From Crambe crambe (Eukaryota; Porifera; Demospongiae; Poecilosclerida; Crambeidae): a stretch of 64,000 bases of DNA. Shown piece after piece: positions 27,155 to 39,600 of this stretch. Location of the stretch: NCBI GenBank assembly GCA_963924555.1, contig OZ004589.1:2046001-2110000 (forward strand). The letters are read 5' to 3'. How positions within the stretch are numbered: the stretch's first letter is position 1; every line of letters starts with the position of its first letter. Both the position numbers and the translations under genes were made by a program. The notes beneath the pieces are model-generated. The model was not told the origin of the DNA, made no database searches, and worked only from the letters and a program-made list of their open reading frames with translations.

Positions 27155-29414
27155 ATGCCCAAGAGAGGGACCGGAAAGAAAGGAGTGGAACAGAGAGTCA
27201 AAGGCAATGTCAAAGTACGTCCAATCTGATAGCTAGGCTAGTGGTTGCATTCGATGATTGCTTGATTTCTCGTTATGTATTGGAAAGAACTATTTCCCAA
27301 AGTTAATATTGTTATGAAGGAGAACTTTCTAGCAGGCTAGGGGCTATTAGCTAGCCTCTGGCCTGGTGATGAATTTGATTAACAGGAGGTGATGAATCTG
27401 TTTAGCCACGGCCACAGCCTGGCTTCTCAAGTGTCCTTGGTGCTCATATAGCAAACATGGGGTCACTCAGAAGGGACTTTAACAGTATGTGCTTAAAATG
27501 ATTGTTGTAAAAAGAATTTTTAACTTGATACTGAATGCCTGGACCATATTAAATAGTTGTAGAGAAGTTACACAGTGCTATCAAGCTGTTTTTTATTGGC
27601 ATTGTAGTGACCCCATTGGTCCAATGAAGAGTGAACACAACTACATTTCCTTGTGTCTTGTAATAAATATTAATAGGAAAAGTGTACATGGTTAGGATTG
27701 CTGTGAGCTATATAGAGGCATCAAATTTTGGTTGGCACTATGTAACACTGTGTAATGGGTGTGTTAGCCTAAGGCTAAGGATGTGGCAATCACTAGAATA
27801 TTATAAGAATGGGAAAGTATCATATTAAAAATAATTAGTTTGATTTAGCGTGACATAAGGTCATTATTATTATTGGAAAATTTTTGTAAACGTAGGGCGG
27901 GCCACCCTGTTTGGATATAGAACTTCAAAGAAAGTGGGCTGGGTCTATAGCACTAATTGAATTAATATGAATATACTTAAGCACCCTGTTTGAAAAGGGG
28001 AGACGACCATGACTCTAACCCATAGTTGAATGTAAAATGTATGGCTTTTATAATCGGTAATAATAATTGTGATGTGAAATCTCTAACAAGCATTTTTCTT
28101 GATTCATGTGTAGTATCAGAATGGGATATCCTGACCAATTCTTACTTATGACCAATCAAATTGGATCTATCATGTGACTGTATAACCTATACTTTAATTA
28201 AAACTTCGGTCTTGATATCCAGTAACCATCAGTTGTGTCTAGCTGCTAGAAATAGAAAATCCAATTCAATTGGCATGAACATAAAAATAGGACAGACATT
28301 CCATACCTTATATCGTATGACACAGGACAATGTCCGCACAAATTTGAAACACAATGTTTCACTACTTGAAGCATGCATTGTCATGAAACCCACCCAGGCA
28401 TTATTGAGTCTTGTTCCATGTCATTCATTATACACACCTACACTATATGCCTAGTTACATGTGACCACCTACACAATGTGCCTAGTTACATGTGACCACC
28501 TACACAATGTGCCTAGTTACATGTGACCACCTACACAATGTGCCTAGTTACATGTGACCACCTACACAATGCGCCTAGTTACATGTGACCACCTACACAA
28601 TGTGCCTAGTTACATGTGACCACCTACACAATGTGCCTAGTTACATGTGACCACCTACACAATGTGCCTAGTTACATGTGACCACCTACACAATGTGCCT
28701 AGTTACATGTGACCACCTACACAATAGTTTTTTGAAATCATTAAGGAGATCTTGGCCCCATAACAACTATCTACTGTACTTGAAGGAATTCGGAAAAATT
28801 AATAACATGGTGCGTGTAGTGAAAATTCTGTGTGATTTTGTACTGTGTTCTAAAAAGGAGGTCTTATTGGCTGTAGATGCAGCATGACTGTAGCTATTTT
28901 TTCAAGTTGACAATTTGTAAAAGAAAGGATGTACAAACGTGTAAAAAATAACAGTAAAACCAACAGTGGTTTTAAGGAACACTGTGGGGCTTTTTTTTTT
29001 TCCCAGCAACTGCATTATCACCTGGGATGTATTGCATTGTCACCTACTGTATTTTCTATAGTAACTCAATTTCATAATTGCCGGTTTCTATAGTAACCCG
29101 TTTGCAGTATTGTCTACCTTTGTAGGAGATTGACCATAGTAACCTTGTTTAGAATTTCACTTATACATACATCAGCACTGCTACTGTACGAGGCTCAGAT
29201 GCACATGGTCAGGTGATTTGTATAGACAGGTGGTCAGAGTCTATCAATCATGTTTCACTGTTATATTACTGTGTAAACTAACTGTGCACTGGTTAATCTC
29301 AACAAAAAAAAATGCCAGCATTATTTATCATAGGGGGTGGACTAAGAGTATGCATATCTTCACCTCAAGGGTATTTGGATGCTTTTACAGATACACTATA
29401 CATACTATCCAGAT

Positions 29415-29459
<45 letters not shown>

Positions 29460-30010
29460 CCACGTACTGAACTATCTCAGGATGCTTTTCCATTGTAATC
29501 TGACTAATCAGGACACTTTTTCTACGTACTGAACTATCTCAGGATGCTTTTCCATTGTAATCTGACTAATCAGGACACTTTTTCTCCCACTACCAAATGT
29601 AGATGTATCAATTAACCAGGACACAATTATGTAGATGTATTAATTAATCAGGACACAATTATGTAGATGTATTAATTAATCAGGACACAATTATGTAGAT
29701 GTATTATTAATTTATCAGGACACTGTATGTAGATGTGTATTTAATACGCCTCTCTGATCAGGACACCCCTCTGATCAGGACACCCCTCTGATCAGGACAC
29801 CCCTCTGATCAGGACACCCCTCTAATCAGGACACCCCTCTGATCAGGACACCCCTCTAATCAGGATACCGGCCAAAAGTATCTGCATTAAGAAGTTCTAT
29901 AATAATAAAAGCAAAGAGTGGGTGATAAATTAACCCAAACAGGATGTACGTATGTAGATATGATAACCACTGGAATACAGAAAGTGTCCTGATAATCATG
30001 AGAGCTGGAT

Positions 30011-30068
<58 letters not shown>

Positions 30069-33000
30069 CTCTATATAAATAAACTACATGAAGAAATAAA
30101 ATGCTACTTGTGTGTGAATGTGCAGAGTGCCAATAGTAGCCGCATGTCGGAACTTTTGGGTGGCAGTGTGAGTGGAGTCATTGGGTTTGATGCCGTATCT
30201 TCCAGTGGAGGAGGAGGGGGACTGGCTGCCAGTGCTGATGCTGCCACCATGTCTGCTGCTATGTCCACGGCTGCCAAACACAGAAGTCTCATGTCGGAGC
30301 TTGTGTTTGAGGACAGCGGACGTTTCCAAGTGGTCATGAAACAGCTGGGAAAGAGAGACAGCACTACCAAATTGAAGGTAAAGGTTTAGTTCAATAGAAC
30401 AACAAGGCTACATTCGAGGAGGGGTGGGAGGGGCATTCACATCCTATCTCGTCCTCCTTGTACCAATTTTGTTATATCTTTGCTGGGTCATTTGTGCATG
30501 CATACAGCCATGGTTGATAGCTCCTCATGGTTATTATAGCTCCTCATGGTTATTTTTGCCCCTATTACTGTATCTTGACAAGTTAATTGCCAAAAATGGT
30601 CAGCTTTGGACTGAAGGCAGTACAGTGATTGACCTAAGACTAGATCCCTGCATAGTCATTGGAAGGGAAATACCCTTGATACTCGTCATAAGTGAAGTAC
30701 GTTACACAGTTGAATACACGTTCTGTGTCAATCTCTGGTTGATTTATTCAACAAAGCTGTCCCAAAGGATCAATTTGTTTTTAATAACCCCCACATTATC
30801 ATACATGATTGTACAATACATAGTCCTTTGCAAGGTAAAGTGCTCCGAACTATTTCGATAATAGTTTACTCTTGACGTTTATGCTAATTGCTTTTCAACC
30901 AGTGGATGGTTATTGGTCCAGATAACTGTGCATGAATTATAGCATTGCCAGTAGCAGTGTTTACTACTGTGTGCATGCATAGTACTGTACCCAGGTTTAA
31001 AAATTAATCAAGCATGCTTTGAATTATCTCAAGTGAAGTCCATCCATTAGGTATTTTAAAATTTTCTCTTCATTTCAGGCTCTGCAGGAATTTATTGTGC
31101 TGACTCAGCATGCACCAACAGCTTCTACTGTGACAGTGCTGAGTGTGTGGGCTGTCATGTATAACAAGCTCAGCATGGTGAGATTACTAATACGTAATGT
31201 CGAGATTACTAACCTAGTTACTATCGATGTCCACTCTGAGACCTAGTTTACTAAATAATAATACTTGTCTGTTTAGTTTACTAATTAATATCCAGACAGA
31301 TTACTAACATGGCATAATGATTGTATGCATGGAGAGGTGCTAGCTGCATGATGAGATTACTAGCTGCATGATGAGATTACTAGCTGGAGAATTAGTTTAA
31401 TGAGCTAGATTACACCTCAAATAATCAAATTAATAACTTGTAGTTGTGTGTAAAAGTATCAGGAACAAAACTATAATATGGGATTCTTCTCTGTACATAT
31501 ACCACCATCATGTATTTTGTATGTACTCGGTGCAGTCATTCTTTGGTGGGGATGTTTATTATAAGTATGAGCTACATAGCCATGATTATCAAGATCAGGT
31601 AGTTCCTGTTTATGTGGTGATTCGGTGGCTTGTTAAATGGATGACAACTAAAAAATGTTTTTTTCTTTATGAGTCAGTGATTGTAGACAAGATCAGGTAG
31701 TTTCTGTTTATGTGATGATAATCTGAGGTACACAGGATGCTGGATGGATATGAGTTATTGAAATACATTACGTAGTTCCTTCTAAATTTTAGATGCAATG
31801 CTTCGATGTTTCCAAAACATGCTTTTGCTAAATTGCACCATTTCCTGGGTAATATGTCACATGATGACCTATAGGACATTGATAGATTAACTGTGGGACA
31901 GTTGACACACATTATTGATGTATATAATTGTGACATTGATAAGTTAACATGTCATACCTATCAGTATCCTAACATATTATGATGTCCTATAGGACAATGA
32001 CCATAGGGTTCGTGATGTGTCCCATAAGGCTCTGAAAGCAGTAGTGGTGGCAGTAAAGGGGGCTCTGGGCTCCTATCTTAACAGCATCATCGGCTGCTGG
32101 GTTTCGGGCATGAGTGACCCCCACACGCCCTCAGCTAACTCCGCCCACAATGCCTTCTCCGCTGCATTTCCAAATCCGCAGAAGCAAGTGGAAGTCTTGC
32201 AACACACCTTCAAAGCCATCATTAATGTGAGTGTCGTAGAATGCATGAAGTGGGTGGGGCTGGAGATCTTGCAAGGCCATGGTGTCTTAGTGGAGGCTTT
32301 ATTTGGGGTGTGGTTACATTAATTAATGGGTGTGGCTACATGGATTCTGCCAAGGCCATAATCTTTTTTGTAATATTAAGTGGGTGTGGCTTTTTCTGGG
32401 TGGGGCTACTACACTAATAGAGTGGGTATGGATGGCATGGTGAATTGTTTCCACATCCCCAGGGTACACAATGGGTGGAGCATTTGAATTATGGTTGAAA
32501 CTTTTTCTCACAGCATGCCAGTCAGATGATCCTAAGGCTGACCCCTGACACATTCAGTGATCCAAAGTAAGATACAATGTAAATAATAGGTAAAGGGTGG
32601 ACAATAATATTAACCTCTAATAGCCATGCTAGGTAAAGGGTAGACAGTATTAAAACCTGCTATTACTGTGCTGTTTAGAGTTGTTCCATCGGATGAGCGT
32701 GTGCAGAGGTTTGAGCGTGCACTGGGCATGTCTATCATGAGTCTAAGGATTGTCTTCAACCAACTCCCATACAACTATCTCCGTGGCAACAAGAAGTTCT
32801 GGGAGGATCTGCTGACTGATAAGAAGCTCTGGAAGATTGCCAAGCACCAAAATCCATCGGTTAGTAGAAATAGTGTAAAATCCTGTATTTTGTTTTTCTA
32901 AATTGTCCACAAATCTCCATACAACACAGCGACACGATCCCTACAGATTTTTCTGCTAAATATCATTTTTCCTAGCTACAAATTAAGGCCCCTGATTTAG

Positions 33001-33575
33001 TACATTCTGTACCCCACAATACTGATTAAGTCAGACATTTGCAAAAATAGTCAGACAGTTTTTTTTTCTATTATTCATTCATTTATTATTTAAGGCAGTT
33101 TTAAATTGCTTGTTTAACGGATTTTTTATAGGCAGGCAGGATTCATCACATCTCAGTATACTGTACTATGCATCATACTGTAATGGCATTTCTTTGAGTT
33201 TGTATGGTCATGTGTTCTAGTATACAAAGATAAACAGCAGTATACTGAGGATATACAAGTTTAAATTTATTTCAAAATAGGGCAAGGAAATCTGTTAAAC
33301 AAGCAATTTATTTTGAACTGCCTAAGTACTGTACTATGTATCGCAGTGATCATGCATTATCTTTCTTTCTTACCACTCACCACAGCTTAGAGCAGCTGTC
33401 TATAATTTGGTACCTGTTCTCTGTCAGAAAGTGCCAGATCATGTGCAGTCCAAGGGAAAACTCTACTGCGCTGCTGTGCTCAGCTCGCTGGGAGAGAGCG
33501 AACCTACGGTGATTGGTCCCCTGTGGGAAGCAGCTCTCATGATAGTGTCTGAGACAGATGTGAGATATTTACTCA

Positions 33576-33663
<88 letters not shown>

Positions 33664-36600
33664 TAACAGACTGGGACTGTCCTTTAACACTGTCCACTAC
33701 AGACTTGGAATGAACATGTGAACATTGAGAAAGCTCTGTTGCCTGGCATGTGGTCACTGATGCGTGCAGGGGGTTATGGGTCAGCAAGGATGAGTTTCCC
33801 TTGTCTCCTTCCTCTCCTCAGTCGACTAGTGGACAAAGTATGTAATAGAAATGTAGAGGTCAATAGAAATGTAGGAACGTACTGTACCACAGTGGTTGTT
33901 GGTCACCCTGTCTACCTCCCTAGAATCTCAGCCATAAAATTTTCAGCCCTAAAAATGTGATGACCCCTTACCGACATCCAGAATATGCTCTTCTCAGAGC
34001 ACTTGACATTGTTATCTTCACTGAACTATCTTTCAAGATGGCATATAAAGTAAAGCTAGATTATTACTTTCTACCTGGTATTCAGTTGCCCTTAAATAAA
34101 AAAATACTTCATTCAGTGGGTCTGCTATCACCCCACACACATGGTTTCAGGTGTACAGAGAAAACTATGGGTTTGCCAAGAAGTTTCTGGACACATTGAA
34201 GGAAGGACTGCAATTGGACAACCCTCAGATCCTCCGTGGGGAGTTTGAGATACTCATCCGCACCTTCAACGAGTGTCTTCTCTACTTGGTGACTAATCTT
34301 CGACTGCTTCCACCCACTGATAATATGTTCACTGGACATGCCATAACATTGGTAGGTATTGGGTACAGGGCTTATAATAACAGTCAGTCACATGACATTT
34401 TACGGTCATTTTCTTCATTTTTCTGCCTTTATCCGACCAATATGTTCTATTATAACTTTACATTTAAAACTGCTACGTATTAGATAATCATGTACGGACA
34501 ATAATAGAGTGTTATTGTGAGCCTCGAGGTAGGTTGTGGGACATTCTTGTGGGAGAAAACTTGTCATAGTTTAAGAAAAAAAAATTACATACCAAGTAGA
34601 AATGTAATGTAATGTAATGTGTAATGTAATGTAATGTTTCTGCTCTTACATGCACTCTAGATCTTCATTCTTCCCCCATCTCAGTACTGACTACTATCAA
34701 AAATTATATGCCATCTTCTCTTTCCCTCACTGAACTATGTATGTGTTTTCTCAGCAATGGCTGAGAACTACGGGTCGCCAAAATATTACGTAGTATGTGA
34801 AATCTAATTACGCAGCTAGAAAAATAATGGCGTTCCATTCCACTGGCCTCACTAAACTATCAGTGTTTGCTGGCCAGCGGAGTTTAGAGCTTCAAATATA
34901 GCACTAAAGCTAGCTAGTCAGCCATGAAAGCTTTGTGCACGGACAATCTAGCAGCAGAAAGTTGTGCTGTCACTCAACACTTATTTAAACCTATTAAAAT
35001 CAAAATACACCAGCAATCAAACACTGGCTTCTAATGCTTGCCCAGAAATATGGTTCCTAAGCCTTGAAACTTAAACTCTTACTACTTCACATGGTTACAG
35101 AGCAGATGTAAATCTGAAAAGCTCCTTGCCTTCAGACTTAGCTATTGCTAGACAGCCTGTCAATTACCTGATCTGTTAACCATGCATGGGAGCCATTACT
35201 AGAATGTGCTGTGACTAGCTATTGGTACAACAGCGTTGAAAGTGGCAGAGGACCAGAGGAGCAGTGACAGTCTGGCTGTATGCGACTGAGATTTTTACAA
35301 TGAACCTCACCATAGCAGTGCATATGGGGAGGACTAGGTGCTTTTCTGGACAAAGTAGGGGATTATCGTCATTTTGTAGTCACCGTTGGGCCTGGGAGGC
35401 GGTTAGGTTGTTCCATTTCAGTGCTAGCTCCGCCGTAGCTATAAAAATGTTTGTATGCATGCGCAGCGCAGTTCCTTAGCTATTATGCAAGAGTGTTGCA
35501 ATTTCCTGTAAGCTTGCTTCACTTGCCAATAATTATGTGCATATATAATACACGCGATATATGTGCCCGGGGATGTGGCATAGATTGTACTACGTAACCA
35601 GGATTGGAAATGCCCCATAGCAACAATATAATCTGCATGGTACAATCCGTATTGTGCTGTGTGGAAGAGCTGAAGAATCGACCTCTCGAAGTTCTGAAGT
35701 AAGTCCATAGCATAGCTAGTAACTTCACCACCTTACTCATGCAAAAAAATTTTTGCTGCTAAGACATCCATACAAGCCTGTTCTAGCTTGTTTTGGCTTT
35801 GTGTACCTGTATTCCCTTACATGAAAGAATAAATTTGCAACTTACAGTTTCAGAGTTTATTATACACTCTACTTAGTCTCGCGCGCCAGACCTCTCTGCG
35901 GACGGAAGGGGAGGGGGAAGGGAGGGAAAGGTCTGGTAACTATTGACAGGTTTTCGTGGACCTCCGCCAGAATCTTGGCGGAACCAATCAGATTTCAGAT
36001 TTTAAAAATGGGTGTTGCTGTCACGAGATTATCAGATGAAGTTCACGTGGCAAACTATCGATCGTAGTTGTCATGTACAAGTAGTCTGGCGTAGCCGACC
36101 CTACGCCAGACTAATGTACAAGGAGAAAGAGATTAAAAATGCTATACAGGATGCCACAAAAAAAGGGCTATTCTAGTCTTCGTGAAAAGCAAGAAGAGAT
36201 CATGAAACATTTTCTCTCTGGTCGAGATACTTTCGTGAGCCTTTCTACTGGCAGTGGTAAATCTCTTTCTGTGTTTGACAAACTGAGAAGGACATCCTCC
36301 AGTTCAATAAGTCTCGCTCATGATCAAGTTCTCTGAGCGCGCGCGAGCTCTTGTGTAATAATCTGATTATCATTATCATATGACTACAACATTCCAGAGG
36401 TCCACGAAAACCTGTCAATAGTCACCAGACCTTTCCCTCCCTTCCCCCTCCCCTTCCGTCCGCAGAAAGGTCTGGCGTGCGAGACTACACTCTACTTATG
36501 CCCTCACTAGTGAACTTTGCATATATTCAAGAGTTTCAGCCAGGGGAGTGGCTAGGATTTATGATTTGGTGGGACAAATGACACTTTTGCTGACCGCACC

Positions 36601-39600
36601 CATTTTTCAGTCCTATTGTTTCCATGAAATTTTACTCCCCAGTTGTCCTAATGGTAGCTACTCCTCTGTCAGCCAATAGTTCACATTAGCTGGGTTACCT
36701 TTTTTTTTTGGTTGTTTCTAGTGACTACAATTTATATTCATAACAAGTAGTTAGCTATTACTTCATGCCCTGCACCTATACTTTCCAAATGTATGCATTC
36801 CCTTGCCAAGAAAAAGCTCAATGATTAGAGTACATTAATTTTTTATACAGTGGAACCTCCGAATAGAGGACACTTGGGGGAAAAGACCTTTGTCCTTATC
36901 TCGGAGGTTGTATCTTGGAGGTTTTACGAACAAAGCATTGTTTGCAAAAAATGAGTGTCTGATGAATTATTTGCCATGAATGAGTGGTTTCCTTAAAACT
37001 CAGTGAGGGAGGTGATTTGCTTCTCACCAGCAGGTATTAAGGCTCTATAATGTCCAAATATTCATCTGCCTCTAAGAAGATCTGCTACTGGAAAGCTCAA
37101 GACTTACTCGTTTAGCAAGTAATCTATGGGTGTGGCTTGTGGGTGTGGCCTAATGTCCGCTTTTCGGAGGCAATTTTATATTGATTCTGGTTGCTTTGGA
37201 CATTGAGCGTTGTCCGGAGGTAGTCCGTTTCTCAGAGTTTTATGGTAAGTTCAATTGGTGCTTTGCACACATTAGCCGCCCGCATCATTTTTTATGGACG
37301 TACAATTTTTTAATTAAATTTGTGGTTAAATTCTTATTGCGCATGCGCACTAGAGTTCATTGGTTTGCAGAGTTGATGCTGCACGTAAGTTTGTATGCCC
37401 TTAGAGAGGTTTCACTGTATTATATTCCTCAGAGATGATCGACTGATAGGGAGGCTTCAACATTTTCACTTATAGTTTGGGCAGAGAAAGAAGGTGCAGA
37501 GGTGAACTGAAGAACCGGAATCAATGGCTACACTTCAATAATAATAAGGAGTGGCCGCGGTACGTAGTCTATACAAGGAATGTGGTTAGGACTGATTACG
37601 GACTGATTACGGTGTGCTTCGTTTTGAATTCTAGAATGGCTCAGACCACGGAGTGGTTGCAAGCTATTCGGAATTGTATGAAGAAGGTGAAGTCGATCAT
37701 ATCAACGGTGTTTGGCCGGATTTCCTGCTCAAGACAGCTAATTTTACAGCTTTTAATGACAAAGTTGAAACTACGCCCATGGGCGTGGTCAATTTAGAGT
37801 ATAAAACCCACTTACGCCTACCAGTTGTCGGCCTTTGATTAGCTCTTTCTTCCTTTTTTTTTTTTTTTTTGTCACCTTCCTCACATAAACGTACACCATC
37901 CTCTCCGGGAGGGTGGGTGGGACCGTTGATATGATCGACTTCACCTTCTTCATACAATTCCGAATAGCTTGCAACCACTCCGTGGTCTGAGCCATTCTAG
38001 AATTATATTTCAGAAGGCTCAGTCTCACATATCAACGGTGTTGTTTGTAGCTATGTACACGTTTATTTCTTAGAAACTTTAGCAAGCACTGCTCTGCCAT
38101 AGTTACACTTCTCTGTAGGTTTATGATAAAACTTCTGGAAAACTGACTCCGAGCTCCAGTTTGCTGCTTTGAGGATATCATTAGTTGTGACCCCCATATT
38201 CGCAGCTTTAGATGTTGATGCTCCTCTCACCGAATGGGCATTGAATATTGATGTGTCCACACCGGCTGCCTCCAAAATTGCCCTCAACCATCTGGCTATA
38301 GTACTAGAAACCACAGCCCTGTGGGGTTTGATAATAGCTAAAAATAGCTTTGACTCCTTTCCCCTTATATCCACTGTCAATGTAGAGGGTCTCAATGTTG
38401 GACAACATCCTCTAGTCACAAGGCTGCTGAAGGGAGCCTTTAATGATAGACCACCCTTACCAAAGTACTCTAGTACATGGGATGTACAAGTTGTATTGGA
38501 CCATCTACATTCATTAGGCAAGAATGAAACCTTGTCCTTGAAACACATGACGTGGAAAACGGTCATGCTCTTGGCCCTGACACGCCCCTCCAGATCAGCA
38601 GACTTGTCATCACTGGACCTCAAGTTGAGAACCTTTAGGGTGGATGGGGTGGAGTTTTCTCCCTCAAGACTTTCAAAACAGTCGAGACAGGGAAAGTCAA
38701 TCGAAACCTTCTTCTTTCCCTCATACCCGGACACACCAGAACTGTGCCCAGTGAGAGCCTTAAAGGCTTATGAAATTGAAAAACTAAACGTAGACATTAC
38801 TGATACACTATTTGAACAGTCTCTGTATCAAGAAATATTTGAACTGTGTTTGAAAGAACATTTTGACGCAACAGTAGAAAGTAGTACTGATACTGTAAGT
38901 TAGAAAGTAGTACTGATACTGATCCTGATGATATCATCCTCTCTGCAAATGAATTAAACGTAATGAGATATGTTGGTGGATATGTTGCACGAAAACTACT
39001 ACTACGTTATGAAAAGATGTTTGGTGATGTGTATAACCAATACATAACTTGTCTAGGTGAAATGGCTGTTGCTGGAGAGGGAGAGGGAGATAGCCTGCTA
39101 TCATACACTACAAAGTGGATGGATACTGTAAACAGAGGTGGCCTGTATCATTTAAATGATGAAACTTTTCATTTGTTTATAGAAATTGAGAAGTGTGTGC
39201 AAACATACCTTCCAAAATATCTGGCTCAATCTAAGACATCTGATAAAGAGTTATATATACGAAATATACATGACAAGATACTGGAAAATGAAGACGTCCA
39301 ATTTCACTGGACATTGCTATCACAAGACATTGAATCTGCAGAAGACTCCCACTGCTTGCTAAGTGAAGTAGTAAAGCTCTTTGTTACTGTACGAGGGTTT
39401 GCGATAGTTGGGTCATGGATGGAAATATATAAAAGTAAAGAAAAAATAAACACTCAAAAGTCTACTGGTCTGCGGAAATCTCTAAGTGGTCAAAGTTAAC
39501 TGCAAATTATATACCAATAAACATTTTCATATAAAATATTACTTTTTCTTTTTCTGTGTGTGTCTACGCTTGGGCAGGGGGGTATTGTCTATTTTTGGCT

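Larger units (their letters stand above)
35874..36487. mobile_element. TIR element carrying a RecQ-helicase fragment
   Basis: A 614-bp unit with inverted repeats of about 91 bp beginning TAGTCTCGCGCGCCAGACC on the left (the right end has TAGTCTCGCACGCCAGACC on the other strand), including a shared polypurine tract. The flanks are CACTCTACT at 35,865-35,873 and 36,488-36,496, a perfect 9-bp target duplication. The interior holds a helicase fragment and a nested 32-bp mini-element; no transposase is present. The long TIRs, 9-bp duplication and gene cargo resemble Pack-MULE organisation; superfamily assignment is inference. Confidence 0.85.

Noticed and set aside
28440-28726. Regular 31-bp repeats resembling a CRISPR array
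   Set aside because: Units are contiguous with no unique spacers, in an intron of an animal gene; this is a minisatellite.
37653-37978. Matching peptides on both strands (MVASYSELYEEGEVDHI)
   Set aside because: Produced by the perfect inverted repeat; no support for a gene.
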